A stretch of DNA of 64,000 bases from Pseudomonas sp. dw_358 (GTDB lineage: Bacteria > Pseudomonadota > Gammaproteobacteria > Pseudomonadales > Pseudomonadaceae): positions 1 to 64,000 of the forward strand of contig NZ_JAAVUX010000010.1 in NCBI RefSeq assembly GCF_018449655.1, written 5' to 3'. Shown here piece by piece: positions 1 through 9,253 of the stretch. The notes beneath the pieces were generated by a model that saw only the letters and a program-made list of their open reading frames with translations, did not search any database and was not told where the DNA came from. Both the position numbers and the translations under genes were made by a program. Within the stretch, counting starts at the first letter, position 1. Each line of letters begins with the position of its first letter.

Positions 1-290
<290 letters not shown>

Positions 291-344
291 ACACCCCCTT
301 CGCCCCACAACAACACCGCGGACCCATCCGCCCCGAGGGCCATC

Positions 345-1127
345 ATGAAAAGTCTCAAAGCGATGCTCAATCTGTCCGCCTTCCCCGCGTACTTCAAGAG
401 CGCGGACGCGTTTGCCACGGGTCGGCCGGGCTACCCGGCCGAAGCCAATGATTGGCTGATCAAGGACCTGCGGCTCAAACATCACAGCGTGGTGCTGGAC
501 CTCGGTGCGGGGACGGGTAAATTCACCCCGCGGTTGCTGGACATTGGCGCCCACGTCATCGCGGTAGAGCCGGACCAGACCCTGCGCGAACGCTTCCACG
601 CCCGCTACCCGGAAATCCAGCTGCTGGACGGCACCGCCGAGGATATCCCGCTCAAGAGCGGCTCGGTAGACGCGATAGTCTGCGCCCATTCGTTCCACTG
701 GCTTGCCAATGCCCAGGCCATGGCCGAGATCCATCGGGTGCTCAAGCCGGGCGGCCGGCTGGGGATGATCTGGAACCTGCGCGACACCTCGGTGGACTGG
801 GTCGCGCAGGTGGCCGAAGTGGTCAACAGTGTCGCCGCCGACAGCCCCCGTTATTTCAGCGGGCAATGGCGCAAGGTATTTCCGTACAACGGCTTCTCGC
901 CCCTCAACGAACGGCATTTTCGCCATGGGCACACCGGGTTGCCGGAGGACGTGATCATCAACCGGGTCAAGTCCATCAGCTTCGTCGCCAACCTGCCGGC
1001 GGCCGAGCAGGACCGGGTGTTTGCCGATGTCCGCGAGATCATCGCCCGGCATCCGGACCTGGCCGGGCAGGAAAGCGTGACCGTGCCCTACGACACGGTG
1101 GCCTTCCACACGGTCAAGATCCTCTGA
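345..1127 (+). CDS. Class I SAM-dependent methyltransferase (UbiE/Methyltransf_11 type)
   Basis: A 260-residue cytosolic protein with a Rossmann methyltransferase fold. Motif I, VVLDLGAGTGKF, lies at residues 49-60 and binds S-adenosylmethionine; the acidic end of the second strand follows (VIAVEPD, 71-77), then CAHSFHWL and a VLKPGGRLGMIW motif typical of UbiE-like enzymes. The substrate cannot be told from the sequence. The frame is open upstream to 153, but that part lies in repeat-like DNA. ATG 345 is chosen because GAGGG sits five bases before it and family members start near here; ATG 288 is an alternative. It stands alone, 91 bp before an unrelated gene. Confidence 0.85.
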   Translation: MKSLKAMLNLSAFPAYFKSADAFATGRPGYPAEANDWLIKDLRLKHHSVVLDLGAGTGKFTPRLLDIGAHVIAVEPDQTLRERFHARYPEIQLLDGTAEDIPLKSGSVDAIVCAHSFHWLANAQAMAEIHRVLKPGGRLGMIWNLRDTSVDWVAQVAEVVNSVAADSPRYFSGQWRKVFPYNGFSPLNERHFRHGHTGLPEDVIINRVKSISFVANLPAAEQDRVFADVREIIARHPDLAGQESVTVPYDTVAFHTVKIL

Positions 1128-1218
1128 GGTAAAAGGCGGGCCGTGAATTAAATTTTGTTCAGTGCCCCCCGACAGGCATGGCTTTCCCTAAACTGCGGGA
1201 TTCTTCAGAGGGAATCCC

Positions 1219-1731
1219 ATGCCTGCACTTCGTTCTCGCTTCATGCCCCACGCCCTGTCCTGCCTGCTGGGCCTCGGTGCTCTGAGCAGCGCCTTGGCTG
1301 CCAGCGCTGACCCGTTCGTCGATCAACTGGCCGTGGCCGGTGCCGCAGAGATCCAGGCCAGCCAGACCGTCCTGACCAAGACCCAGTTCGACGATACCCG
1401 CACCTTGGCCCACCGCCTGATCGACGACCACACCGACCTGAACCAGAAGCTGGTGGCATTGGCCTCGCAACTGCACATTGCCATGCCGGACGCCGCTACG
1501 GTTCAGGCCCAGGCGGCCAAGATGCAAGTGGCCCCGGCCAAGGGCGAGAGCGTCGATGCAGCCTTCGCCACCGAACAGGTCAAGGCCCACGAAGGTGCGG
1601 TCAAGCTGTTCCAGAATGAAATAGCTACCGCCACCATCCCAGAGCTCAAGCTGTTCGCCCAGACAAACCTGGCGATGATGGAACACCACCTTAAAATGGC
1701 CAACCGGTTGCTCAAGACGCACCGCAAATAA
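1219..1731 (+). CDS. DUF4142 domain protein, exported
   Basis: A 170-residue protein with a cleavable signal peptide (residues 1-27, ending ALA) followed by one helical DUF4142 domain covering most of the mature chain. Typical features are FVDQLAVAGAAEIQAS near the start of the domain, ALA-HRLIDDHTDLNQKL in the middle and a C-terminal MMEHHLKMANRLL helix. The fold is ferritin-like. DUF4142 proteins are periplasmic and often stress-linked, but the biochemical role is unknown. A strong AGAGGGA ribosome site lies five bases before the ATG. It converges on the esterase gene with only 3 bp between the stops. Confidence 0.88.
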   Translation: MPALRSRFMPHALSCLLGLGALSSALAASADPFVDQLAVAGAAEIQASQTVLTKTQFDDTRTLAHRLIDDHTDLNQKLVALASQLHIAMPDAATVQAQAAKMQVAPAKGESVDAAFATEQVKAHEGAVKLFQNEIATATIPELKLFAQTNLAMMEHHLKMANRLLKTHRK

Positions 1732-1734
1732 GAC

Positions 1735-2478
1735 TCACGGCGTACCGAGCGTCTGTTGCAACCAGGCCTTCAGGTCGGCGACTTCCATGGCGCTGACCGA
1801 ATGCGGCTGGCCCGGGTAGATATGCAGCTGCGGCGTAAGGCCCAGGCCCTGGAGGATCTGGTCGGCGTCCGTGGCGTCCTTGACCGGCAGTTGCGGGTCA
1901 TCGGTGCCATGGCCGATGAACACCGCGAGGTTCTTCAGCGCCGGGCTCGGCTTGAGCTCGGCGTGCAGCACCGGCAGCAGGCTGCCACTGAGCACGGCGA
2001 TGCCGCGCACACTGGCCGGACGGCGCAGCGCCACCTCATAGGACATGATCGCCCCTTGGCTGAAACCCACCAGCACCACCTTGTCGGCACGGGTGTGATA
2101 CTTGGCCACGGCCTTGACGATAAAGTCCCCGAGCAGTTTCTGACTGCTGGCCAGTTCGGCGGTGACGCCGTCGTAGTCTGCGCCCTCGCGCTTGCTGGTG
2201 AACCACTTGTACGCGTCCTGCTCCACGGTCCCCGGTGCACGCAGGGACAGGTAGGTGTAGCCGTCCGGCAGTTCCTCGCGCAGGCTGAACAGGTCGGCCT
2301 CGTTGCTGCCATAGCCATGCAGGAAGATCACCAGCGGCTGATCGGACCGGGAAACTGCCTGTTCCAGATAAGGTACCGGCAGGTCAGTGTGCAACGTGTC
2401 GTCGGCCTGCGCCTGGGCGATGCCGGTGAGCAACAGCGCGGCCAGCAGCAGCCGCTGGGCAAGGGAGGTTTTTTCCAT
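1735..2478 (-). CDS. Periplasmic alpha/beta-hydrolase, phospholipase/carboxylesterase family
   Basis: A 247-residue serine hydrolase with a signal peptide (about residues 1-25, ending AQA). The catalytic triad is visible as Ser140 in GFSQG, Asp193 or Asp194 in GHGTDD, and His226 in PGQPHS; the oxyanion motif is IFLHGYGSNE (51-60). This layout is that of the YpfH/Abhydrolase_2 carboxylesterases, which act on short-chain esters or thioesters. The natural substrate is unknown. Most relatives are cytosolic, so the signal peptide suggests a periplasmic or secreted role. An AGGAA lies about ten bases before the start. Confidence 0.85.
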   Translation of the reverse strand: MEKTSLAQRLLLAALLLTGIAQAQADDTLHTDLPVPYLEQAVSRSDQPLVIFLHGYGSNEADLFSLREELPDGYTYLSLRAPGTVEQDAYKWFTSKREGADYDGVTAELASSQKLLGDFIVKAVAKYHTRADKVVLVGFSQGAIMSYEVALRRPASVRGIAVLSGSLLPVLHAELKPSPALKNLAVFIGHGTDDPQLPVKDATDADQILQGLGLTPQLHIYPGQPHSVSAMEVADLKAWLQQTLGTP

Positions 2479-2642
2479 GGGAAGCGATTCCTGGCAGGCA
2501 AAGCGCCGAGCTTAACATTGCCGTAGTACCTGATGAATGAAGCCTCAAGCCTTTGAAAGAGTGGCCGATACGCTCATTGCCAGCCTGCGTACCCGCGTCC
2601 GTTGATGGCAAATAGCCCTTTGCAGTCTTTAAGGTATTGGCC

Positions 2643-3395
2643 ATGACGTCGTCGCTGCTGCGCGCCCGCACACTCTGCACCCTGCTTGGCTGGGTGTCGT
2701 GCTGTGCCGCGTACGCCGAGCCGCTGCGGGTGGTGACCGAAGAATTCTCGCCCTACAACATGACCGAGAACGGCAAACTCACCGGCCTGAGTACCGAGGT
2801 GGTGCAGGCCGTGCTCGACGATGCCGGCATGCCGGCGTCCATCGAGTCCATGCCTTGGGCCCGCGCCTACGACATCGCCCTGCACGGCAAGAACGTGCTG
2901 ATCTATTCCATCACCCGCAGCCCCGAGCGCGAGCGGCTGTTCAACTGGGTGGGGGTGATCGTCTCCACGCATACCTGCCTGTACTCCTCGGCCGCCCACC
3001 CCATTCACCTGGACAACCTGGACCAGGCACGGGCCTACCAGATCGGTACGGTCAAAGAAGACGTCGGCGAAGAATACCTCCAGGCGCATCAGTTCACCGT
3101 GGGACAGAACCTGCAGTCCAGCAACAAATACGAATTCAACTACGACAAGCTGAGGCTGGGCCGCCTGAACCTGTGGATCTCCGACGCCCGCAATGCCGCG
3201 TGGCTGGCCCGTCAGGCCGGCGACGACCCGGACAAAGTACTGGTGGAGTCGCTGCCGCTGGATGACCTGGGCGAAGACTTGAGTCTGGCCTTCAGCCTCG
3301 ACACGCCGCCCGCACTGGTCGAGCGGTTGCGCCATAGCCTCGACGACATCCACCGCAATGGCAAATACGCTGCCATCATGCGCAAGTGGCTATGA
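2643..3395 (+). CDS. Periplasmic solute-binding protein, amino-acid type (SBP_bac_3), first of triad
   Basis: A 250-residue exported protein with a signal peptide ending AYA (residues 1-25) and a bilobed SBP_bac_3 fold beginning LRVVTEEFSPYN. The block MPWARAYDIALHGKNVLIY is shared almost word for word with the protein encoded at 4741-5499, so the two are paralogues. ATG 2643 is preferred over the in-frame TTG at 2637 because AAGG lies eight bases upstream. No ABC permease or ATPase is adjacent. Its stop overlaps the start of a membrane diguanylate cyclase (ATGA), which suggests ligand sensing rather than transport. Confidence 0.88.
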   Translation: MTSSLLRARTLCTLLGWVSCCAAYAEPLRVVTEEFSPYNMTENGKLTGLSTEVVQAVLDDAGMPASIESMPWARAYDIALHGKNVLIYSITRSPERERLFNWVGVIVSTHTCLYSSAAHPIHLDNLDQARAYQIGTVKEDVGEEYLQAHQFTVGQNLQSSNKYEFNYDKLRLGRLNLWISDARNAAWLARQAGDDPDKVLVESLPLDDLGEDLSLAFSLDTPPALVERLRHSLDDIHRNGKYAAIMRKWL

Positions 3396-4744
3396 CCATG
3401 TCTCAGCCGCCGGATAATCAGATCTATGACCTCAATATGCCGTTGCGATCCCCCGTGGGTTCACTCGGGCGCCGGCTGGTACTTGCCACCCTGATGTTCT
3501 GCCTGTTGTTTACCGTGGCCACAGTGGCGGTGCGCACCTGGTTTGCCTGGGACAACAACCTGAGCAACATGAAAAGCGAGTTGCAGCTGATTGATCAGGT
3601 GTTCCAGGGCACCTTGTCCCGCGCGGTCTGGGAAATGGACCGGGACGCCTTGCAGAGCCAACTCGACAGCATGGCCCAGGCTGCGCCCGTGGGCCGGGTG
3701 GAGCTGCGCATCCTGCGTGCGGGCCGACTCCCTGAAGTACTGGAACGCAAACGCGCGCCGGAAGAGGGCAATGCCCCGCGGGTGCACCGTAACTTGACCG
3801 TCGAGCCCTACCCCGGCGCCAGCGAGCAGGTCGGCGAGTTCACCATCGTCGGCGACCAGAGCCTGCTGTGGAAACGTCTGTGGAAGGAAGTGGCAATCAT
3901 CATTCTGACCCAGGTGATTCAGTCCCTCGCCCTGGCCGGCTTGATCATGGGCATGTTCAACCGCTCGGTGACCGTGCATGTGCAGCACATTGCCTGGCAC
4001 CTGGGTCGCCTGTCGCCGGCCAACCTGCGCGAGCGCTTGAGCCTGGAGCGTCCGCCGGCCAGTGACGACGACGAACTGCAACTGCTGGAAGTGGGGGTCA
4101 ACAACCTGCAGGACAAGCTGGCAGACTATATCGAACGCCAACATCAAGACGAACTGGCCCTGGCGGCCAGCCGCGACCGCCTGGCGGACGAGGTCGAAGC
4201 CCGGACCGCCGAGCTGCGCGCCGCCAACGTGCGCCTGCACGAACTGTCCCTGCACGACTCGTTGACCGGGCTGCCCAACCGGCGCTATTTCGATGAAGTC
4301 AAAATCATCGAATTCCAGCGCGCCCTGCGTCATCGCCAACCGCTGGCCGTGCTGATGTGCGACGTCGACTTCTTCAAGAAATACAACGACAGTCATGGCC
4401 ATGCCATGGGCGATGACTGTCTGCGAACCGTGGCTCAGACCCTGCGCAAGGTGTTCGCCCGCGCTGGCGAGTTGCCCGCCCGGCTGGGCGGCGAAGAGTT
4501 TGCCGTGTTGCTGCCCGGCGCCAGCACCGATCAGGCCCGGGAGGCTGCTGCACGCCTGCGCCGGGCGCTGGCCGAGCAACAGTTGGCCCATGGCCAGTCC
4601 AGCGTGTCGCCGTTCGTCACCATGAGCATCGGTATCGCGCAGCTGGACCCCGACACCATGGACGACTTCGACCTGTTGCTCAAAACCGCCGATCAGGCCC
4701 TGTACCGGGCCAAAAGCCAAGGACGGGACCGGGTCGTGGTATGA
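3392..4744 (+). CDS. Membrane diguanylate cyclase with periplasmic sensor domain (GGEEF)
   Basis: A 450-residue inner-membrane enzyme that should make cyclic di-GMP from two GTP. Order: TM1 (about 29-49), periplasmic domain (50-160), TM2 (about 166-188), HAMP-like or coiled linker (190-285), GGDEF domain (286-450). The active-site motif is GGEEF at 366-370 and the Mg-binding CDVDFFKKYND block is complete, so it should be active. The upstream inhibitory I-site reads R357-A-G-E360 instead of RxxD, so product inhibition may be weak. It is coupled by ATGA overlaps to a binding protein on each side; the start at 3392 was chosen for that overlap. Confidence 0.92.
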   Translation: MTMSQPPDNQIYDLNMPLRSPVGSLGRRLVLATLMFCLLFTVATVAVRTWFAWDNNLSNMKSELQLIDQVFQGTLSRAVWEMDRDALQSQLDSMAQAAPVGRVELRILRAGRLPEVLERKRAPEEGNAPRVHRNLTVEPYPGASEQVGEFTIVGDQSLLWKRLWKEVAIIILTQVIQSLALAGLIMGMFNRSVTVHVQHIAWHLGRLSPANLRERLSLERPPASDDDELQLLEVGVNNLQDKLADYIERQHQDELALAASRDRLADEVEARTAELRAANVRLHELSLHDSLTGLPNRRYFDEVKIIEFQRALRHRQPLAVLMCDVDFFKKYNDSHGHAMGDDCLRTVAQTLRKVFARAGELPARLGGEEFAVLLPGASTDQAREAAARLRRALAEQQLAHGQSSVSPFVTMSIGIAQLDPDTMDDFDLLLKTADQALYRAKSQGRDRVVV

Positions 4745-5499
4745 ATCCATCAAAGAGAACCAAGATGCATCGTTCCCTGACGTCAACCTGCGCCCTGTGG
4801 CTGGCCATGACCTGCCTGCCAGCCCCGGGCGCCACTATCGAAATGGTGACAGAAGACACCTCCTACAGTTACCTGCAAGGTGACAAGGTAGCGGGCGTGG
4901 CCAGCGAGATCGCCGAGCAGATGCTGCAACGGGCCGGGCTGGATGACTACCACATGGGCCTCTACCCCTGGGCCCGCGCCTACGACATGGCGCTGCTGCA
5001 ACCCAACGTGCTGATCTACCCGATGATGCGCACCCCCGCTCGCGAAGCCCGCTTCAAATGGGTGGGCGAACTGGCGCACATCACGCCGCAGTTCTACAAG
5101 CTGCGCGATGACTCGAGCATCGTCGTCAACAGGCTGGAGGACGCGCGCCAGTACAGCGTCGGCGTGATTCGTGACGATGTTCGTCAGCAATACCTGGAGG
5201 CCCACGATTTCACGCGCATGGTGGTGTCGGCCAACAACGCCGAAAATTTCCGCAAACTGCTCAATGGGCAAGTCCAGCTCGTGGCCTTGCCCGAGCGCGA
5301 GGCCCGTCAGCAATGCGCCATGGCGAACGTCCCTTACGACCGGCTGGAACCGATCTACAGCCTGGATGACCTCGGTGCCGGGCTGTATTACGCCTACAGC
5401 CTGCAGACCTCGGATGACATCGTCGCCCGCACTCGCGCGGCCTTTGTTCAGCTCAAGGCAGCCGGTGGGCTGGGCCGGGTGGAAGCGTCCGCCCACTAA
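4741..5499 (+). CDS. Periplasmic solute-binding protein, amino-acid type (SBP_bac_3), third of triad
   Basis: A 252-residue exported paralogue of the protein at 2643-3395. Both share a PWARAYD block, an NVLIY strand and a SLDDLG motif near the C-terminus. ATG 4741 overlaps the cyclase stop (ATGA) and implies coupling. ATG 4765 has a better ribosome site (AAGAGAA at 4753-4759) and gives a compact signal peptide, so it is an equally good start. There is no transporter nearby. The likely role is to bind a small metabolite and touch the periplasmic part of the cyclase; this is inferred from gene order. Confidence 0.87.
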   Translation: MNPSKRTKMHRSLTSTCALWLAMTCLPAPGATIEMVTEDTSYSYLQGDKVAGVASEIAEQMLQRAGLDDYHMGLYPWARAYDMALLQPNVLIYPMMRTPAREARFKWVGELAHITPQFYKLRDDSSIVVNRLEDARQYSVGVIRDDVRQQYLEAHDFTRMVVSANNAENFRKLLNGQVQLVALPEREARQQCAMANVPYDRLEPIYSLDDLGAGLYYAYSLQTSDDIVARTRAAFVQLKAAGGLGRVEASAH

Positions 5500-5592
5500 T
5501 GGCCATTGACATGGCAAAGTGCTTGCGGCGTCATCGTGCCGTCACATCCTGTCACTAGCATTCAAGGCCTCCCGACACGCGAGGCTGCACCC

Positions 5593-6507
5593 ATGTCTCC
5601 TACCACCGCCGCACTGGCAAACCGCATTCATCGCGAACTGCTCGACCAGGCCGATGAAGAGCTGGAGCTGGAATTGGACGAAGACCAGTCCCTGGACGAA
5701 TTCTTCGACTCCAATATCCCCGAGAGCCCGGAAAAACAGGCGCGCCGCCTGTACTTCAGCGAGCTGTTCCGCCTGCAGGGCGAACTGGTCAAGCTGCAAA
5801 GCTGGGTGGTCAAGACCGGGCACAAGGTGGTCATCCTGTTCGAGGGTCGCGACGCCGCCGGCAAGGGCGGGGTGATCAAGCGCATCACCCAGCGCCTCAA
5901 TCCGCGGGTCTGCCGCGTGGCCGCCCTGCCCGCTCCCAACGACCGCGAACGCACCCAATGGTATTTCCAGCGCTATGTCTCACACCTGCCGGCCGCCGGT
6001 GAAATCGTCCTGTTCGACCGCAGCTGGTACAACCGCGCCGGCGTGGAAAAGGTCATGGGCTTTTGCGATGACCGTCAGTACGAAGAGTTTTTCCGCGACG
6101 TGCCGGAGTTTGAACGCATGCTGGCCCGCTCCGGCATCCAGTTGATCAAGTACTGGTTCTCGATTTCCGACCAGGAACAGCACCTGCGCTTTCTCAGTCG
6201 CATCCACGACCCGCTCAAGCAATGGAAGCTCAGCCCCATGGACCTGGAGTCGCGCCGGCGCTGGGAAGACTACACCAAGGCCAAGGAAATCATGCTCGAT
6301 CGCACTCACAGCGCCGATGCCCCTTGGTGGGTGGTACAGGCCGATGACAAGAAAAAAGCCCGTTTGAACTGCATCCATCACCTGCTCAGCCAGATGCCGT
6401 ACGAGGAAATCGAGCAGCCGGTGATCGAATTGCCGCAGCGCATGCGCCACGAGGACTATCGTCGTAATCCGATGCCAGCCGAGCTGCTGATTCCGCAAAC
6501 CTACTGA
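5593..6507 (+). CDS. ppk2: Polyphosphate kinase 2
   Basis: A 304-residue one-domain PPK2 family enzyme, which transfers phosphate between polyphosphate and nucleotides. The P-loop FEGRDAAGKGG occupies residues 83-93, the Walker B and lid motif FDRSWYNRAGVE starts at 141, and KYWFSIS and a C-terminal DYTKAKE block match the family. An acidic N-terminal stretch (residues 20-40) precedes the kinase. The start at 5593 follows GAGG with eight-base spacing; the frame is open upstream to 5506 without a good site. The next gene is a phosphate transporter, which fits a role in phosphate storage. Confidence 0.93.
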   Translation: MSPTTAALANRIHRELLDQADEELELELDEDQSLDEFFDSNIPESPEKQARRLYFSELFRLQGELVKLQSWVVKTGHKVVILFEGRDAAGKGGVIKRITQRLNPRVCRVAALPAPNDRERTQWYFQRYVSHLPAAGEIVLFDRSWYNRAGVEKVMGFCDDRQYEEFFRDVPEFERMLARSGIQLIKYWFSISDQEQHLRFLSRIHDPLKQWKLSPMDLESRRRWEDYTKAKEIMLDRTHSADAPWWVVQADDKKKARLNCIHHLLSQMPYEEIEQPVIELPQRMRHEDYRRNPMPAELLIPQTY

Positions 6508-6615
6508 TGGCGCAGGACGAGTGACGTGCCGCCGGTCTGCCCGGCGCTCGATAGAAGGAAAAGCGTCATGTTCCGCGCTTAGCTTGGTGAGGGTCCTCTG
6601 CCAAGCGAGCGCGCC

Positions 6616-8220
6616 ATGACTGTCCTGCATTCCGGCCAAACGGCCACATCCCGCCGCCCTCACCTGGGCAAACGCATGGGCAAGGGCAGCCTGGTGCTGT
6701 TCTGTATCCTCCTGGCTATCGGCCTGGCTGTCAGCGGCTGGGGGGTCTTTCGTGACGTGATCGCCGCCGGCAATGTCGCCACCAGTTGGCTGCCCTACGG
6801 CATGCTCGGGCTGGCGCTGCTGATTGCCTTGGGCTTCGAGTTCGTCAATGGTTTCCACGACACCGCCAATGCGGTGGCCACGGTGATCTACACCCATTCG
6901 CTGCCGGCCAATGTCGCGGTGCTGTGGTCAGGCCTGTGCAATTTTCTCGGGGTGCTGCTCTCCAGTGGCGCCGTGGCCTTCAGCATTGTCGCGCTGCTGC
7001 CGGTGGACCTGATCTTGCAAGTGGGTACCAGCAACGGCTTTGCGATGATCTTTGCCTTGCTGATCGCCGCCATCATCTGGAACCTCGGTACCTGGTGGCT
7101 GGGTCTGCCGGCGTCTTCGTCCCACACCTTGATCGGTTCGATCCTCGGCGTGGGCATCGCCAGCGCCTGGCTCGACGGGCGCTCGGGGCTGGACGGTGTG
7201 GACTGGACCCAGGTGACCAAGGTCGGCTATGCCCTGCTGCTGTCGCCCTTGGTCGGCTTTGTCTGTGCGGCGCTGTTGCTGCTGGCCATGCGCGCGCTGA
7301 TCAAGCAGCGCGAGTTGTATCAGGAGCCCCATGCCGATGCGCCGCCTCCAGCGTGGATACGGGGGTTGTTGATTCTTACGTGCAGCGGCGTGTCGTTTGC
7401 CCACGGTTCCAATGACGGCCAGAAAGGCATGGGCCTGATCATGCTGATTCTGGTGGGCACCCTGCCCATGGCCTACGCCCTCAACCGCGCGGTGCCGGTG
7501 ACTCAGACCACGCAGTTCGTCGCCGTGGCCCAGGTCACTCGCGACGGCTTGCAGCAGGCGGTGCCGGCGCCCGCTCCCGCGGATCCGCGCGGGGTGCTGC
7601 TGGATTACCTGCACAGCCGCAAGGCCCCACCCGAACTGATCCCGGCGCTGGCCGGAGTGACCGGGCTGATTGCCGATGAGGTGAAGAATTACGGCACCCT
7701 GGTGAAGGTCCCGCCGTCGGCAATGACCAACGTGCGCAATGACATGTTTCTAGCGTCCCAGAGCATTCACTTGCTCAACCAGCAGCACCTGGACAGGTTC
7801 TCCGACGATACCCGCAATAACCTCAACGAATTCCAGCGCCAGATCGATGAAGCCACACGTTTCATCCCTTTCTGGGTCAAAGTCGTGGTGGCCATCGCTT
7901 TGGGGTTGGGGACGCTGGTGGGGTGGCGACGGATCGTGATCACCGTGGGTGAACGCATCGGCAAGACCCACCTCAACTACGCCCAGGGCGCGAGTGCCGA
8001 ACTGGTGGCCATGGCCACCATCGGCGCGGCGGATATCTATGGGTTGCCGGTGTCCACCACCCATGTGTTGTCTTCAGGGGTGGCGGGCGCCATGGCGGCC
8101 AACGGCAGTGGTGTGCAGATGGCAACACTGCGCAACCTGATGCTGGCCTGGGTGTTTACCCTGCCGGCGGCAATGCTGCTGTCGGCGGGGTTGTATGCGC
8201 TGTTTCGAGTGGTGTTTTAA
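6616..8220 (+). CDS. pit: Inorganic phosphate transporter, Pit family
   Basis: A 534-residue inner-membrane protein of the PHO4/Pit family, a low-affinity metal-phosphate:proton symporter. Two inverted halves are evident: the first signature is FVNGFHDTANAVATVIYTHSL, here starting near residue 76, and the second is FAHGSNDGQKGMGLIMLIL. A hydrophilic loop of roughly 120 residues in the second half (TQTTQFVAVAQ to FQRQIDE) faces away from the membrane core. About ten membrane spans are predicted by eye. It lies 108 bp after ppk2, a gap holding a small inverted repeat (GCTTGG at 6582 with CCAAGC at 6601), so co-transcription is possible but unproven. Confidence 0.93.
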   Translation: MTVLHSGQTATSRRPHLGKRMGKGSLVLFCILLAIGLAVSGWGVFRDVIAAGNVATSWLPYGMLGLALLIALGFEFVNGFHDTANAVATVIYTHSLPANVAVLWSGLCNFLGVLLSSGAVAFSIVALLPVDLILQVGTSNGFAMIFALLIAAIIWNLGTWWLGLPASSSHTLIGSILGVGIASAWLDGRSGLDGVDWTQVTKVGYALLLSPLVGFVCAALLLLAMRALIKQRELYQEPHADAPPPAWIRGLLILTCSGVSFAHGSNDGQKGMGLIMLILVGTLPMAYALNRAVPVTQTTQFVAVAQVTRDGLQQAVPAPAPADPRGVLLDYLHSRKAPPELIPALAGVTGLIADEVKNYGTLVKVPPSAMTNVRNDMFLASQSIHLLNQQHLDRFSDDTRNNLNEFQRQIDEATRFIPFWVKVVVAIALGLGTLVGWRRIVITVGERIGKTHLNYAQGASAELVAMATIGAADIYGLPVSTTHVLSSGVAGAMAANGSGVQMATLRNLMLAWVFTLPAAMLLSAGLYALFRVVF

Positions 8221-8261
8221 AGCGGCCCCCATACGCCCTGCAGGGGCATCCTAGCGCCGCT
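8221..8261. terminator. Possible bidirectional hairpin between convergent pit and araH
   Basis: AGCGGC at 8221-8226 pairs with GCCGCT at 8256-8261, and an inner CCCC/GGGG pair plus the palindrome CCCTGCAGGG add to the stem. It sits between two converging stop codons, where a shared terminator is expected. There is no T tract, so intrinsic termination is uncertain. Confidence 0.3.
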
Positions 8262-9216
8262 TCATGCGGTCAATGATCACCGCAATCAACAGTATCGTCC
8301 CGCGAATCACGTACTGATAGAACGTGTCGATGTTCTTCAGGTTCATCGCGTTCTCGATGATCGCCAGGATCAGCACCCCGGCGATCACATGGCGAATCAT
8401 GCCGATCCCGCCTGCCAGTGATACGCCGCCCAGCACGCAAGCGGAGATCACCGTCAGTTCAAAGCCCTGGCCGATCATCGGCTGGCCCGAGGTCATGCGC
8501 GAAGCCAGCACCACGCCCGCCAGCGCCCCGATCAGGCCATGCACGGCGAAGATGATGATCTTGGTGCGGTCGACGTGTACCCCCGCCAGCAGTGCAGCTT
8601 CCTGATTGCCGCCAATGGCCATGGTGTTGCGCCCGTAGGTGGTGTAGTTGAGCAGCCAGCCGAAGAACACAAAGCAGACAATGGTGATCAGAATCGGCAC
8701 CGGCACGCCGAACAATTGGCCGTTGCCGAAGACGAAGAACTGTTCCTGACTGACCCCCACCGCCTTGCCATTGGAAAAGATATACGCCAGGCCACGCACG
8801 ATCTGCATAGTGGCCAGGGTAGCGATCAGGGCGTTGATCTTCAGCTTGGCGATCACCAGGCCGTTGATCAGACCGACCATCAGGCCCATGGCCAGGGCTG
8901 CCGCCACACCGAGGCTGACGCTGCCGGTGTCGCGCATGACCACGGCGGCGATGACCCCGGCACAGGCGATCACCGAGCCCACCGACAGGTCGAAATGCCC
9001 GGAGGCCAGGCAGTAGAGCATGGTGCAGGCGGCGATGCCGGTGGTGGAGATTGCCAGGCCCAACCCACGCATGTTCAGCGGCGAGACAAAGTTGTCGATA
9101 AACACCGCGCACAACAGGAAGATCGCCAGGGCTGCAAGCAGCATGACCCAGTCGTCAAGGAAACGGCGCATGTTGAGACCCTGACGGGGCGCCTGGAGAG
9201 TCGTTTGCTGGGACAT
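8251..9216 (-). CDS. araH: L-arabinose ABC transporter, permease AraH
   Basis: A 321-residue inner-membrane permease of the BPD_transp_2 sugar family. Segments such as LGLAISTTG, CLASGHFDLSVGSVIACAG and AKLKINALIATLATMQIVRG match E. coli AraH very closely, so the assignment to L-arabinose rather than ribose or xylose is good. The start at 9216 has a near-perfect AGAGGTGA site four bases upstream; earlier in-frame starts overlap the araG stop and are less likely. It completes an importer with AraF and AraG and is the last gene of a minus-strand operon. Confidence 0.93.
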   Translation of the reverse strand: MSQQTTLQAPRQGLNMRRFLDDWVMLLAALAIFLLCAVFIDNFVSPLNMRGLGLAISTTGIAACTMLYCLASGHFDLSVGSVIACAGVIAAVVMRDTGSVSLGVAAALAMGLMVGLINGLVIAKLKINALIATLATMQIVRGLAYIFSNGKAVGVSQEQFFVFGNGQLFGVPVPILITIVCFVFFGWLLNYTTYGRNTMAIGGNQEAALLAGVHVDRTKIIIFAVHGLIGALAGVVLASRMTSGQPMIGQGFELTVISACVLGGVSLAGGIGMIRHVIAGVLILAIIENAMNLKNIDTFYQYVIRGTILLIAVIIDRMKRR

Positions 9217-9253
9217 ATTCACCTCTTTGTTATTGTCTTTGGCCATGGTGGTG

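Noticed and set aside
3461..4786. Minus-strand frame of 441 residues opposite the first diguanylate cyclase
   Set aside because: Antisense shadow; the plus-strand product has a complete GGDEF domain and coupled neighbours.
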